Positions 26,230 through 36,554 of a stretch of DNA of 44,395 nt are shown here, in pieces. The DNA comes from Commensalibacter papalotli (ex Servin-Garciduenas et al. 2014) (GTDB taxonomy: Bacteria > Pseudomonadota > Alphaproteobacteria > Acetobacterales > Acetobacteraceae). How positions within the stretch are numbered: position 1 is the first letter of the stretch; each line of letters opens with the position of its first letter. The stretch is from contig NZ_ATSX01000004.1 of assembly GCF_000527695.1 (NCBI RefSeq), positions 1 through 44,395 of the forward strand, read 5' to 3'. Under the pieces are notes generated by a model. The model saw only the letters and a program-made list of their open reading frames with translations, was not told the origin of the DNA and made no database searches. Made by a program: the position numbers and the translations under genes.

Positions 26230-26910
26230 TTAGAAAATATTATTTTCTTGTAAAGAATGTGGAAAAATATGGCTCCACTGTTCAAGTAAAACCTGATCAA
26301 CCTCATCCATAGAGTAATGCACCCCGAGCTTTTTCATGCTTGTTACTCCATAATCAGCTAATCCACAGGGAATAATACCAGAATAATCTTCTAAATTAGG
26401 AGAAACATTCAATGCAATTCCATGCCAGCTGATCCACTTAGTTAGCTTTATTCCCAATGCAGCAATTTTTTCTTCTTTTTGAGTAGCAGGATCAATGACC
26501 CATAAACCAATTCGATCCGACCTTTTCTCTGCATGAATATTAAATTGTTTTAAAGTTAAAATAATCCAATCTTCAATGGCATTTACAAAGGCATGAATAT
26601 CCCTTGGGGGGAAGGCTTGATGATCTTGGCGTAAATCCATCATAATATAAATAATACGCTGGCCAGGCCCATGGTATGTCCATTGCCCACCGCGATTTGT
26701 ATAAAATGTTGGATAGTTTTGAGTATTAATTAAATCTTGTTCTTTAGCCGAAGTTCCTGCTGTATATAATGGGGAATGCTCTAAAAACCATAAGCATTCT
26801 GGCTTTTTTTGATCATAGATACCTTGAACATAATTTTGCATATATTCTGAGGCGTTAAGGTAAGAGATAATTTTTTTGCTTTTTTGTAAAATTATAGGTG
26901 GAAAGGGCAT
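26230..26910 (-). CDS. lipB: Octanoyl-[acyl carrier protein] transferase
   Basis: This 226-residue enzyme transfers octanoate from acyl carrier protein to lipoyl domains of dehydrogenase complexes, the first step of lipoate synthesis. The family motifs are complete: RGGQWTYHGPGQRIIYIMMDL (73-93, quoted as RGGQWTYHGPGQ then IIYIMMDL), IAALGIK with catalytic Lys155, WISWHGIALNVSPNL, and IIPCGL with catalytic Cys182. Length is normal. The ribosome site is weak. The Sel1-repeat gene follows directly. Confidence 0.94.
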   Translation of the reverse strand: MPFPPIILQKSKKIISYLNASEYMQNYVQGIYDQKKPECLWFLEHSPLYTAGTSAKEQDLINTQNYPTFYTNRGGQWTYHGPGQRIIYIMMDLRQDHQAFPPRDIHAFVNAIEDWIILTLKQFNIHAEKRSDRIGLWVIDPATQKEEKIAALGIKLTKWISWHGIALNVSPNLEDYSGIIPCGLADYGVTSMKKLGVHYSMDEVDQVLLEQWSHIFPHSLQENNIF

Positions 26911-26983
26911 TGCATGAAATCTTTTGATCGGTTATAGAGAAAACACATGAGATGATACCATTATATTAAATGGTTTGTCATGT

Positions 26984-27069
26984 GCGGTCGTGGCGGAATG
27001 GTATACGCGCAAGCTTGAGGTGCTTGTGGGGGCAACCCCGTGGAAGTTCGAGTCTTCTCGACCGCACCA
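26984..27069 (+). tRNA. tRNA-Leu (anticodon GAG)
   Basis: A full cloverleaf can be drawn: acceptor stem GCGGTCG with CGACCGC, D stem GCG/CGC, anticodon stem CAAGC/GCTTG around the loop TTGAGGT (anticodon GAG), a long variable arm with GGGG/CCCC as expected for class II tRNAs, and a T arm with TTCGAGT. Discriminator A and an encoded CCA end the gene at 27069. It should read CUC and CUU codons. An 18-bp inverted repeat ACCATT-N6-AATGGT lies just upstream (26957-26974). Confidence 0.95.
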
Positions 27070-27181
27070 TATTTTTATTTCTCAAAAAAGATTGATTTTC
27101 CTTTTCTTTTATCTGTTTTAAGATGTCTATATTAGTTTTATAGTAAAAGACTTGAATTTTAAATATCGATAGAGGAATAAA

Positions 27182-29452
27182 ATGGATCAAAAGTTTAAAC
27201 AGGAAGCCTTGGATTATCATCAATATCCAAAGCCAGGTAAGTTAACTATTACGCCAACTAAAAGAATGGCAACACAACGTGATTTGTCTTTGGCTTATTC
27301 TCCTGGTGTAGCAGCTCCATGTTTAGAGATCCAAAGAGATCCTTCATTAGCCAGCAAATATACAGCCAGAGGGAATTTGGTTGCTGTTATTTCTAATGGT
27401 ACAGCTGTTCTGGGTTTAGGAAATATTGGGCCTTTGGCGGGGAAACCTGTAATGGAAGGCAAAGCTGTTTTATTTAAGAAATTTGCTGGTATCGATGTTT
27501 TTGATATTGAGGTTGATGCAACAGATCCTGATCATTTTTGTAATGTGGTTGCAGCATTAGAGCCGACATTTGGTGGGATTAATCTTGAAGATATTAAAGC
27601 ACCAGAATGTTTTGAAATAGAAAAAAATCTACAGTCACGTATGAACATTCCAGTTTTTCATGATGATCAACATGGGACTGCGATTGTTGTAACGGCGGCT
27701 TTGGTCAATGCACTGCGTATTCAAAACAAAAAGCTAGAAGATGTAAAATTGGTTACTTCTGGTGCTGGTGCTGCAGCGATGGCTTGTGTTGATTTAATGG
27801 TTGGCATGGGTGTCAAAGTCGAAAATGTGACTTTGACAGACATTGATGGCGTAGTTTGGAAAGGTCGTGATCCAAATATGCCAGAAAATATGGCACGTTA
27901 TGCCAAAGAGACCAATGCACGTAAATTACAAGAAGTGATGAAAGACGCTGATATTTTTCTTGGTCTTTCTGCTGCTGGGGTTTTAAAAGCTGAATATGTT
28001 GAACATATGGCAGAAAAACCAATCATCCTAGCATTAGCAAATCCAGAGCCAGAAATTACACCTGACGAGGTTAAAAAAGTAAGATCAGATGCTATTATTG
28101 CAACCGGACGTTCAGATTATCCTAATCAGGTAAATAACGTTTTGTGTTTTCCATTTATTTTCCGTGGTGCTCTGGATGTTGGAGCAAAAGAAATTAATCT
28201 GGAAATGCAGCATGCTGCAGTTTATGCTTTGGCAAAATTAGCAACTTTAGAAGCTAATGAAGCGGTTATTGCTGCGTATGGTGGTGCGGCTCCTTCTTTT
28301 GGTTCTGAATATATATTACCAAAACCTTTTGATCCAAGGTTGATTTTGGAAATTGCACCAGCCGTAGCAAAAGCAGCAATGGATAGTGGTGTCGCAACGC
28401 AACCTATTGAAGATTTTCAAGCTTATAAAGATCATTTGCAAGAATTTGTATTTCGAAGCAGTCAGGTGATGCAACCTGTTTTCGAAGCCGTAAGAAGACA
28501 ACCTGAGTTAAAAAAGATTGTTTTTTCAGAGGGTGAAAATGATCGTGTATTACGTGCAATACAGACGCTGGTTAATGATAATCTGGCTAAACCTTATGTT
28601 ATTGGAAATAAAGAGCGGATCCAAGCTAAAATCAAAAGTTTAGGTCTTAGTTTGAAAGTGGATGAGCATGTCGGTGTTTTTGAGCCTAATCGTGATGATC
28701 CATTATTAAAATCTTTAGAAGAACCTTATAAAAATTTAGTACAAAGGCAAGGAATTCCACCTTCTTTAGCCTATGAGCAATTATATCGCAGAAAATCAGT
28801 TATGGCTGCGATGTTGTTAAGAGAGGGGCATGTTGATGTTTCTTTGATTGGTGGGTATGGTGAGTGGTATCGACATTATAAATATCTAAAAAAAATCATC
28901 CCTAAACGTCCAGATGTAAAGAAATTTTATACAATTTCTGCATTGATTCAATCTAATGTTGTTTTGTTTGTGGGGGATGCATATTTACATTTGCACCCAT
29001 CTGCGTCTGATATTGCCGAGTTAACTTTATTAGCTGCTGAAGCTGTATCAAAGTTTGGTTTGCCACCAAGGGCTGCATTGCTTTCTTATTCTTCATTTGG
29101 CACTGCGCGCTCTGGTTCTGTTGAGAAAATGCGTGAAGCATTAGCGATCATTAAAGAAAAGAATCCGAGTTTAGAAATTGATGGAGAAATGCAAGGGGAT
29201 GCTGCGTTAAGTCCTATTGTTCGTGGCCGTTTGGTTGATGATTCTCCATTAACAGGAAATGCGAATTTGTTAATTATGCCATGTCTGGATTCTGCAAGTA
29301 TCGGTCTTTCGTTGAGCCGTGTTGTAGGGGATGCGTTGCAAATTGGCCCAATTACGCTTGGTGCCACAAAGCCATTACATATTTTGACAGAAAGCACAAC
29401 AGCACGTGGTATCGTTAATTTAGCCATGATTGCTATTAAGCAATCGTTATAA
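27182..29452 (+). CDS. maeB: NADP-dependent malic enzyme with phosphotransacetylase-like domain
   Basis: This 756-residue MaeB-type enzyme decarboxylates malate to pyruvate and yields NADPH. The malic domains (about 1-420) show [11 protein letters not shown] (36-46), [12 protein letters not shown] (about 160-171) and [16 protein letters not shown] for the cofactor. Residues from about 430 to the end form a phosphate-acetyltransferase-like domain ([15 protein letters not shown], then [11 protein letters not shown] and [12 protein letters not shown]), which in studied homologues is regulatory rather than catalytic. The length is typical of the large proteobacterial form. It is followed by a perfect 11-bp hairpin. 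Confidence 0.94.
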   Translation: MDQKFKQEALDYHQYPKPGKLTITPTKRMATQRDLSLAYSPGVAAPCLEIQRDPSLASKYTARGNLVAVISNGTAVLGLGNIGPLAGKPVMEGKAVLFKKFAGIDVFDIEVDATDPDHFCNVVAALEPTFGGINLEDIKAPECFEIEKNLQSRMNIPVFHDDQHGTAIVVTAALVNALRIQNKKLEDVKLVTSGAGAAAMACVDLMVGMGVKVENVTLTDIDGVVWKGRDPNMPENMARYAKETNARKLQEVMKDADIFLGLSAAGVLKAEYVEHMAEKPIILALANPEPEITPDEVKKVRSDAIIATGRSDYPNQVNNVLCFPFIFRGALDVGAKEINLEMQHAAVYALAKLATLEANEAVIAAYGGAAPSFGSEYILPKPFDPRLILEIAPAVAKAAMDSGVATQPIEDFQAYKDHLQEFVFRSSQVMQPVFEAVRRQPELKKIVFSEGENDRVLRAIQTLVNDNLAKPYVIGNKERIQAKIKSLGLSLKVDEHVGVFEPNRDDPLLKSLEEPYKNLVQRQGIPPSLAYEQLYRRKSVMAAMLLREGHVDVSLIGGYGEWYRHYKYLKKIIPKRPDVKKFYTISALIQSNVVLFVGDAYLHLHPSASDIAELTLLAAEAVSKFGLPPRAALLSYSSFGTARSGSVEKMREALAIIKEKNPSLEIDGEMQGDAALSPIVRGRLVDDSPLTGNANLLIMPCLDSASIGLSLSRVVGDALQIGPITLGATKPLHILTESTTARGIVNLAMIAIKQSL

Positions 29453-29460
29453 TTAATTTT

Positions 29461-29493
29461 AACCTTTATTTTGTTGATAGTGAAATAAAGGTT
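29461..29493 (+). terminator. Hairpin after maeB
   Basis: AACCTTTATTT (29461-29471) and AAATAAAGGTT (29483-29493) form a perfect 11-bp stem with an 11-nt loop, 8 bp past the maeB stop. No long T-tract follows. The next 250 bp up to galU hold no gene that I recognise. Confidence 0.6.
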
Positions 29494-29741
29494 ATGAATA
29501 TTATAAGTTGGTTTGTCATTTTAACTTGGTTTATAGAGAAAATAATAGTGCTTTTAAACAAAAATAGTTGTATATTTCACTCATTATTATCTTTGTAAAG
29601 CTTATAAAATACTTCAATAAACATGCTTATGACATAATTATAGGGTTTTAGTTTAAACGATAAAAGTAAATTCCTTTAAAATATCTATGGCTTCTGATAT
29701 ATGTCTAGAAATAAATAAAAGTTAACTTAAGGTACAATTCT

Positions 29742-30626
29742 GTGATTAAACCTCTACGTAAAGCTGTATTACCTGTTGCTGGATTTGGCACGCGTTTCTT
29801 ACCTGCTACCAAGTCTATGCCTAAAGAAATGTTGCCTGTTGTGGATCGTCCATTAATTCAATATGCGATTGATGAAGCGAGAGCCGCTGGAATTGAACAA
29901 TTTTGTTTAATTACGGCACGGGGTAAAGATTCTTTAATTGACTATTTTGACATTGCGTATGAATTAGAAGATACGTTGCGTCAAAAAGGTAAAAAAGAAG
30001 CATTAGAAGCATTACAACCCTCAAGTATTCAGGCAGGATCATTAACTGCATTGAGGCAACAAGATCCTTTGGGACTTGGACATGCAGTTTGGTGTGCACG
30101 TACATTCGTAGGGGATGACCCTTTTGCGGTATTGTTGCCTGATGATTTGATCCTGGGTGAACGTGGTTGTTTATCTCAAATGGTCGAAGTTTACAATCAG
30201 TATGGTGGAAACGTTGTCGCGGTTTCAGAGGTTCCTAAAGAAAAGACCTCTAGTTACGGAATTGTTGACGTTGCAGCCGATGATGGGCATTTAGTTAAAG
30301 TTTCTGGTGTTGTTGAAAAACCAAATCCAGAAGATGCACCTTCTAATTTATCTGTAATTGGTCGTTATATTTTGTCACCAGACATTATGGCTTATCTTTC
30401 CAAAATGGAACGTGGTGCAGGTAATGAAGTGCAATTAACAGATTCTATGACACAGTTGATTGGTAAGATGCCGTTCCACGGGTTGCGTTACGAAGGTACG
30501 AGGTATGATTGTGGAAGTAAGGCTGGCTTCTTAGAAGCTCAAATTGCTTTTGCGCTGCAACGTCCTGATCTAGCATCATCTATGCGTCAAATCCTAAGGA
30601 AATATGCACATGAAGGTGAAAAATAA
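29742..30626 (+). CDS. galU: UTP-glucose-1-phosphate uridylyltransferase
   Basis: This 294-residue nucleotidyltransferase makes UDP-glucose from UTP and glucose-1-phosphate, for exopolysaccharide and lipopolysaccharide sugars. Motifs are AVLPVAGFGTRFLPATKSMP (8-27), KEMLPVVDRPLIQYAIDEA (28-46), LLPDDLILGE and VEKPNPEDAPS, all diagnostic of GalU. It starts with GTG, supported by AAGG about 9 nt upstream. Its stop overlaps the start of the next gene (TAATG), so the two are translationally coupled. Confidence 0.94.
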   Translation: MIKPLRKAVLPVAGFGTRFLPATKSMPKEMLPVVDRPLIQYAIDEARAAGIEQFCLITARGKDSLIDYFDIAYELEDTLRQKGKKEALEALQPSSIQAGSLTALRQQDPLGLGHAVWCARTFVGDDPFAVLLPDDLILGERGCLSQMVEVYNQYGGNVVAVSEVPKEKTSSYGIVDVAADDGHLVKVSGVVEKPNPEDAPSNLSVIGRYILSPDIMAYLSKMERGAGNEVQLTDSMTQLIGKMPFHGLRYEGTRYDCGSKAGFLEAQIAFALQRPDLASSMRQILRKYAHEGEK

Positions 30627-32014
30627 TGGAACATCAACGTAATATTGATACAAGCATTTTACGGGAATATGATATTCGTGGAGTTTATGATAAAACATTT
30701 TTTATCGAAGATGCTTATGCCATTGGACGTGCATTTGGTAGTCTAGTTATTCGCAATAATGGTAAAAAAGTTGTTGTTAGCTATGATGGCCGTGTAAGTT
30801 CTCCTGATCTAGAAGCCGCTTTAGTTGACGGACTTAAAAAATGTGGGTTAGAGGTTATTCGTATCGGACGTGGCCCAACCCCAATGTTGTATTATGCTGC
30901 AACAACGATGGAAGCGGATGGTGCTGTAATGGTCACCGCTAGCCATAATCCAAAAGAATATAACGGCATGAAATTCATGCTGGCTGGAAAATCTTTTTTT
31001 GGTAAACAAATCCAAGAGTTAGGTGTGCAGGTTTCCAAAGGGGACGTTGTTCCAGAAGGCATTGGTAGTGTTCGCAAAGTCGATATTGTTGATGAGTATG
31101 TAACACGTTTATTAAAAGATTTTGGTGTTACCGATCGTAAGTTAAAAGTTGTTTGGGACAACAGCAATAGTGCAGCAGGTGAAGTATTAACTAAACTTGT
31201 TCAGCAATTGCCAGGCGAGCATATTATATTAAATGGTACAATTGACGGGAATTTCCCAGCACATAGTCCAGATCCAACAGTTCCTAAAAATTTAGTGCAA
31301 TTACAAGATGAAGTTGCTGCCCGTCAGGCCGATATTGGGATTGCTTTTGATGGGGATGCTGATCGTATTGGTGTCATTGATGACAAAGGTAATATTCTTT
31401 GGGGTGATCAATTAATGATTGTGTATAGCCGTGATATTTTACCTGATCATCAAGGTGCCACAATTATTGCTGATGTTAAAGCCAGTCAAATCTTATTTGA
31501 AGAAGTTAAAAAAGCTGGTGGCAATCCATTGATGTGGTGTACAGGGCATTCTTTGATCAAAGCAAAAATGGCTGAAACCAAAGCTTTGTTGGGTGGAGAA
31601 ATGTCGGGTCATATTTTCTTTGCAGATAAATGGTATGGTTTTGATGATGCGCTTTATGTTGCAATAAGAACTTTGGATATTGTGAATCGTTTAAAAGGTC
31701 CTCTTTCTGAAATTACAGAATCTCTGCCAAAAGCAATCTCAACTCCTGAGATCCGTTTCGATTGTGCGGATGATCGTAAATTTAGTGTAGTTCAAGAAGT
31801 TGCAGAGCGTTTAAAAGCGGAAAAAGCTGATGTAGTAACTATCGATGGCGTGCGCGTGAATACGCCAGACGGTTGGTGGTTGCTTAGAGCCTCCAATACT
31901 CAAGCGTCTTTGGTGGCAAGGGCTGAAAGCACAACAGGGGATGGTCTTGAAAAGCTAAAGGATGCGTTAAAGTCTCAGCTTAGTGCTTCTGGCGTAGAGC
32001 TTCCAAAAATCTAG
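30626..32014 (+). CDS. Phosphomannomutase/phosphoglucomutase
   Basis: This 462-residue alpha-D-phosphohexomutase interconverts the 6- and 1-phosphates of mannose or glucose. The phosphoserine loop is VTASHNPKEYNGMK, with Ser106. The metal loop is FDGDADRIGVID near 240, the sugar loop is GGEMSGHIFF near 325, and the phosphate-binding tail is LLRASNTQASLVARAE near 420. Such bifunctional enzymes (AlgC/PgmG-like) supply the glucose-1-phosphate that GalU uses, which fits the overlapping galU start. A good terminator hairpin follows. Confidence 0.92.
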   Translation: MEHQRNIDTSILREYDIRGVYDKTFFIEDAYAIGRAFGSLVIRNNGKKVVVSYDGRVSSPDLEAALVDGLKKCGLEVIRIGRGPTPMLYYAATTMEADGAVMVTASHNPKEYNGMKFMLAGKSFFGKQIQELGVQVSKGDVVPEGIGSVRKVDIVDEYVTRLLKDFGVTDRKLKVVWDNSNSAAGEVLTKLVQQLPGEHIILNGTIDGNFPAHSPDPTVPKNLVQLQDEVAARQADIGIAFDGDADRIGVIDDKGNILWGDQLMIVYSRDILPDHQGATIIADVKASQILFEEVKKAGGNPLMWCTGHSLIKAKMAETKALLGGEMSGHIFFADKWYGFDDALYVAIRTLDIVNRLKGPLSEITESLPKAISTPEIRFDCADDRKFSVVQEVAERLKAEKADVVTIDGVRVNTPDGWWLLRASNTQASLVARAESTTGDGLEKLKDALKSQLSASGVELPKI

Positions 32015-32040
32015 TTTTAGATTTTAAGATTATTTTTGGT

Positions 32041-32070
32041 AAAGGTGTAACTGTGAAAGGTTGCGCCTTT
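32041..32070 (+). terminator. Intrinsic terminator after the phosphohexomutase
   Basis: AAAGGTGTAAC (32041-32051) pairs with GTTGCGCCTTT (32060-32070), an 11-bp stem with two G-T pairs and an 8-nt loop, followed by ATTTGTTTG. It closes the galU operon. Confidence 0.75.
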
Positions 32071-32129
32071 ATTTGTTTGTGCGTTACTATTAGCCTTGTT
32101 TTTACTGATATTAGAGATATGCATATAAG

Positions 32130-32975
32130 ATGACAGTACCTGTTTTATTTAATCGCAAGCTTGTTCGATATCATCGTGATAGAGCAGCACGTCACTCTCA
32201 AGCGGTGCGAGGCATTGTTGAAGCCTGTGCCGAACGATTATTAGATCGTTTAGATGATATTCAGCGTCCTTTTAAGGATGCCTTGGAAATAGGGGGACGA
32301 GGTGTAATTGCCCCAGTATTGCAATCTAGAGGAATGAGTGTTGTTTCTGGTGATTTATCACAACGATTAGTATCTTTAAACAAAGTAACATCTGTTTGTA
32401 TGGATGAAGAGTGTTTTCCATTTAAAGCACAAAGCTTTGATTTAGTGGTTGCGTCTTTTAATTTACATTGGGTTAATGATCTTCCTGGGGCGTTGATTCA
32501 AATAAAGAATATTTTGCGTCCTGATGGTTTGTTCTTGGCTGCTATACCGATTTTACCGACATTATCCATGTTAAGGGATATTATGGCTGAGGAAGAGCTT
32601 GAATTAAGTGATCGTGTTTTTCCTCGAGTATCACCTTTTCCTGACTTGCGAGCTTGTGCAACTTTAATGCAACGAGTGGGATTTGCATTACCTGTGGTGG
32701 ATAAGGAGGAAGTCGAGTTGGTATATCGATCCGCTGTGGGGTTGATGCAAGATTTACGATTCTCTGGTGAAACAAATGCGTTAGTTGAACAGAAAAAAAC
32801 ATTTTCCAATCGTGCTTTGATAGCGCATTATTTTGCTCGATTAGAGGAGCAGGGTGAATTCAAAATGCCACTACATTTTGCTATTTTGACTGGGTGGGCA
32901 CCAGATGCTTCGCAACAACAGCCTTTAAAGCCAGGGCAATTTTCTGTTTCATTAGAAGAAATGTTAACTCAGTAA
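32130..32975 (+). CDS. SAM-dependent methyltransferase, BioC/NDUFAF5-like
   Basis: This 281-residue class I methyltransferase begins LFNRKLVRYHRDRAARH, the N-terminus usual for the alphaproteobacterial relatives of BioC and mitochondrial NDUFAF5. Motif I is ALEIGGRGVIAPVL (about 53-66), and FDLVVASFNLHWVNDLPGAL (about 104-123) matches the family's later motif. NDUFAF5 modifies an arginine of respiratory complex I and BioC methylates malonyl-ACP; sequence alone does not decide. In many alphaproteobacteria this gene lies next to comF and grxC; here those are about 7 kb downstream. Confidence 0.8.
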   Translation: MTVPVLFNRKLVRYHRDRAARHSQAVRGIVEACAERLLDRLDDIQRPFKDALEIGGRGVIAPVLQSRGMSVVSGDLSQRLVSLNKVTSVCMDEECFPFKAQSFDLVVASFNLHWVNDLPGALIQIKNILRPDGLFLAAIPILPTLSMLRDIMAEEELELSDRVFPRVSPFPDLRACATLMQRVGFALPVVDKEEVELVYRSAVGLMQDLRFSGETNALVEQKKTFSNRALIAHYFARLEEQGEFKMPLHFAILTGWAPDASQQQPLKPGQFSVSLEEMLTQ

Positions 32976-33074
32976 CTTTCATGAAGATCGTTTGTTTTTA
33001 TCTATTGTAGAATAGATATAAGTTATGCATATTTAATACTCAAAGATTATTTTTAATTTGGAGGTAATTTGTAA

Positions 33075-34019
33075 ATGAAGGAATATGTTCCTGTCATTGA
33101 TATTTCTGATATCTACCAAAATGATAAAAATAAACATTTAAAAATTGCTGAACAAGTTGATTATGTCTGTCGGAATTCTGGTTTTTTTTGTATTACGGGG
33201 CATCATATCCCAAGAGATGATATTCAAAAGATTAAAGATCTTTCGCGACAGTTCTTTAATCTTTCTTTGAAAGAAAAGCAAACAATCAGTATTTTAAATA
33301 ATGAGATTTATAGAGGCTATAGCAGTTATGAGCTAGAGCAATTAGATCAAGAAAATAGTATCGATTATAAAGAGATGTTTGATATGGGATATCATTTAGA
33401 CAGTGATCATCCCGAGGTGCAAAAAAAAGATCCTTTTCGTGGCCCTAACATTCATCCAGAAATTTTAATTCCAGGTTGGACACAAGTTTTTGAAACACAT
33501 TATAAAAAAATGACAGAGCTAGCGCGTGTTGTGTTCAAAATCATAGCACTTGGTTTAAAACTAGAGGAACATTTTTTTAATGCGATGTTTTATGAGTCTT
33601 TGAGCACATTCCGAGTAATTCACTATCCAGGCTTACCTGAACAGCGTAATAGGGTGGTCTGTGGAGCGCATACAGATTATGGGATTTTGACAATTTTATA
33701 TCAGGATAATATTGGTGGCTTGCAAGTTCGAAATCAAGAAAATCAATGGATAGATGTCCCTCCTATTGAAGGTGCGTTTGTTATGAATATTGGCGATATG
33801 ATGGCCATGTGGACAAATGATCATTATAAAAGTACGTCGCACCGTGTATTAAATACAGGTCATGATCGTATATCAATGCCATTTTTTACAGAGCCGCATC
33901 CTGATCAACTTATTCAATGTTTACCACAATGCTCCGATAAACAAAATCCTCCTAAATATCCATCGGTTACTTGTAGAGAATGGTTGTTAAAAAGATTCAA
34001 GGCAGCTTATAATGAATAA
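33075..34019 (+). CDS. 2-oxoglutarate/Fe(II) oxygenase, isopenicillin-N-synthase family
   Basis: This 314-residue oxygenase has the non-haem iron triad His199-x-Asp201 (GAHTDYGILTILYQDNIGG) and His256 (STSHRVLN), and the cosubstrate-binding Arg265-x-Ser267 in DRISMPFF. The N-terminal DIOX_N region (VPVIDISDIY then SGFFCITGHHIP) is intact. Family members hydroxylate or cyclise small molecules; bacterial ones are rarely characterised. GGAGG precedes the ATG. It lies 53 bp before the GT61-type gene, suggesting an operon, perhaps in surface-glycan or metabolite tailoring, but this is inference. Confidence 0.85.
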   Translation: MKEYVPVIDISDIYQNDKNKHLKIAEQVDYVCRNSGFFCITGHHIPRDDIQKIKDLSRQFFNLSLKEKQTISILNNEIYRGYSSYELEQLDQENSIDYKEMFDMGYHLDSDHPEVQKKDPFRGPNIHPEILIPGWTQVFETHYKKMTELARVVFKIIALGLKLEEHFFNAMFYESLSTFRVIHYPGLPEQRNRVVCGAHTDYGILTILYQDNIGGLQVRNQENQWIDVPPIEGAFVMNIGDMMAMWTNDHYKSTSHRVLNTGHDRISMPFFTEPHPDQLIQCLPQCSDKQNPPKYPSVTCREWLLKRFKAAYNE

Positions 34020-34072
34020 TTATTCTAGTTTGGCTTTTTATTTATTCAGTTTTAAACATTAAGAGAATTACT

Positions 34073-36145
34073 GTGTTATTTATCAATACTGAAGAAAATT
34101 TAAAAAAAGAAAAAATTTGTTTTTTTAATACGCATTTGGATTTTATTCATCAGTTTATGCCAGATCTTGTCAAGGATTATGTAACTGGCTTGATAAATAA
34201 CGAAGTTTTATTACCTTTCAACATTAACAATATTGATCTTAAATTATTAGACGATAATGTTTTTGATAAAAAACTATTTTACTGCATTTTATATGTATGT
34301 TGCCGTGAAATAGATTCTTGTTGGGAGGGTTTTTTCTTTTATATTCAACCGTTATATCCCGCATTGGGGATAGATTTCTCTTCTGAGTTTTCTTTTGAGA
34401 ATACAACGTCGCCACCATCTGATTTATATAGCATTCGACAATGTCGTGTTGATAAGCCTTTATATACAGATTCAGTGAATGTGAATGTTGGATTTTACAA
34501 TAAAAATGAAAATTTTAATTATCAATGTTATGATGATTATTCAGCAAAAGAATATCTGGTAAATTATTGCAGCCCTAAAGCATTGCTTGCATATAAGAAT
34601 ATTCAATATCCCCAAGCTAAATCAGACTTTTTTCTAATGGCATCATTATATACTGATGGTGGTATTTCCGCTGATGTATGTTCTATTGCTCAATCAAATT
34701 TGGAAATATTAATAAAAAATACAGATTTTTTATTAATTTATGATGATAAGGGGCTTCAAAAAAAATTTATTTTTGCTCAACCTCGAAATTTATTCATTTT
34801 ATATCATCTTAATTTCTTGATTGAAGAGATGAATTATTTTGGCGCGGACCAAGATTATGATAATCTTTTTAGTCGGTCGGCATTTCATTCTAACTTTATG
34901 GATTATTACGCTTTTTGCTATCAATATATTAAAGATATTCGTATCAATTTTTTGCATGACGATATTTATACTGCTTTTGTTCATGGTGGGATATCAGAAG
35001 AATCTTTGTCCTGTGCAAATGATTTTCCTTTTATGGTTGCCAAAGGTGCTTTTAGAAGCCAAGAAATATCAAAGCATACATCTTTAATTCCAAATATAGA
35101 GGTTAGTTCTAAAAATTTTTATGTACCTCCTACAAATAATTTAACAATTATAGGTCATGATAATAATCCACAGTTTATAAATAGAGTTCAAACACCTTAT
35201 AGCCTTCCATCGTTAAATGTGTGGGAGGTTGATAATGTGGATTTATATGGTTTAGGATGGGTGTGTAAAAATAATCAATTTATTAGTTTTGAAACCCATT
35301 TATCTAATTTAGCTTTTAATTCCGATTATCAACGAATATGGCCGCTGCCAAAGAATAATGATATTACAAAAGTTATAGAAGACGAATGTATAATTGCTTT
35401 TAACGCTGGATCTCATTGTTATGGACATTATTTGGTTGATGATCTTCCTAGAATAGGATTAATCAAAGATTATTTAGGAAATGAGTTTTACGATAAAAAA
35501 TTTATTATATCAAAAGAAACGCCAGAGTGGGGAAAGACTCTATTAAAATATTTTTTTAATCTTAGAGATGATCATTTTATCGTATTTGATTTTTCGAAAG
35601 AAATATGGAGACTTAACAAAGTTTTTTTATCGTCTTATGTAACAAAAGATAACTACAATTTTCATGGATACGTTCGTCAGTTTTATCGACAATATTATCA
35701 AGCTGGGGTGAAACCATATAGGAGGGTGTGCTTATCAAGGGCTCTATGCAACCCTAATACACGACATCAGCGTATATTTCAAAGTCGTGAAGTTTTTGAG
35801 TATTTAGCGTTATCATACGATTTTGAGGTGATTTGTCCTGAAAGTTTATCGATAGAAGAACAAATCCAGTTGATGGCAGAAACAACTTGTCAAATTGGTG
35901 AGCATGGTTCTGCGCAACACTCTTCTGTTTTTAACCCATATGGTATGGTTGTTGGAACATTAAATCCTATTGGTGATATACAAATTGCTTTGGGAAGAGT
36001 GTATAACGACAAAAATATAATTTGTTATTCTGACTCGATTGAATGGGGTGGACCGAATAATGAAGTGCTTTATTACGATATAGAACAAGAAAAATTAATT
36101 ACTTTCTTTGAGAAAGTTCTTCAAACATTACGAGATGATCATTAA
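34073..36145 (+). CDS. Large protein with GT61 (DUF563)-type glycosyltransferase C-terminus
   Basis: This 690-residue protein starts with GTG (AAGAG about 7 nt upstream). The C-terminal third (about 435-655) reads as a GT61/DUF563 glycosyltransferase: FNAGSHCYGHYLVDDLPRIG, a middle VFLSSYVT, RRVCLSRA near 560, a REVFEYLA helix, and GEHGSAQHSSVFNPYG, matching the family's 'EHGA...N' loop. The first 430 residues match nothing I recognise. They are Phe/Tyr/Asp/Asn-rich, have no signal peptide or clear membrane segment, and may be a second transferase or an acceptor-binding domain. Base composition is noticeably more AT-rich than galU or argG nearby, possibly a sign of transfer. Confidence 0.7.
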   Translation: MLFINTEENLKKEKICFFNTHLDFIHQFMPDLVKDYVTGLINNEVLLPFNINNIDLKLLDDNVFDKKLFYCILYVCCREIDSCWEGFFFYIQPLYPALGIDFSSEFSFENTTSPPSDLYSIRQCRVDKPLYTDSVNVNVGFYNKNENFNYQCYDDYSAKEYLVNYCSPKALLAYKNIQYPQAKSDFFLMASLYTDGGISADVCSIAQSNLEILIKNTDFLLIYDDKGLQKKFIFAQPRNLFILYHLNFLIEEMNYFGADQDYDNLFSRSAFHSNFMDYYAFCYQYIKDIRINFLHDDIYTAFVHGGISEESLSCANDFPFMVAKGAFRSQEISKHTSLIPNIEVSSKNFYVPPTNNLTIIGHDNNPQFINRVQTPYSLPSLNVWEVDNVDLYGLGWVCKNNQFISFETHLSNLAFNSDYQRIWPLPKNNDITKVIEDECIIAFNAGSHCYGHYLVDDLPRIGLIKDYLGNEFYDKKFIISKETPEWGKTLLKYFFNLRDDHFIVFDFSKEIWRLNKVFLSSYVTKDNYNFHGYVRQFYRQYYQAGVKPYRRVCLSRALCNPNTRHQRIFQSREVFEYLALSYDFEVICPESLSIEEQIQLMAETTCQIGEHGSAQHSSVFNPYGMVVGTLNPIGDIQIALGRVYNDKNIICYSDSIEWGGPNNEVLYYDIEQEKLITFFEKVLQTLRDDH

Positions 36146-36554
36146 ATTTTGAAAGGAATAGTTTTTATTTATAATAAAAGTAGCTTATGAGTAATTATTT
36201 TTTTAATAATTTGTTTTTAATGGTAAGTTAATTACTTGCGAAAAAGTGAATTATTATAGCCGTTTCATAAATATATTCACGAAAAATAACTGTTCAATAA
36301 AGTTGAAAATTTGTAAAGACTATTCTTGGTGGTTTAATTTATATAGCAATAAATATTTAATTAATATTTATATAAAAAAACTGGCTTGAATGTTGTATAC
36401 TTAAACAGATGATTAGATAAAAACCATATTTATTACGATATAGAATTATTTATTGTATTTCTGCTATATTCCCAAGAATGTTTATTTAAAATATTGTTGA
36501 ATAGTGCTATAAAATCAGCAAATATCTGGATTTTTATATGAAAAGAGAAAAACT
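36146..36554. other. AT-rich intergenic region before argG
   Basis: These 409 bp have no gene. A weak imperfect hairpin pairs GTGAAT (36246-36251) with ATTCAC (36275-36280). A possible -10 element TATACT lies in TTGTATACTT near 36395. The AAAAGAG before ATG 36555 is the likely ribosome site. Confidence 0.35.

Noticed and set aside
26957-26974. ACCATT-N6-AATGGT inverted repeat before tRNA-Leu as an operator
   Set aside because: Mentioned with the tRNA only; it is short and AT-rich and may simply overlap the tRNA promoter.
26978-27223. 81-codon minus-strand frame
   Set aside because: It runs across the tRNA-Leu gene and the start of maeB, so it is an artefact.
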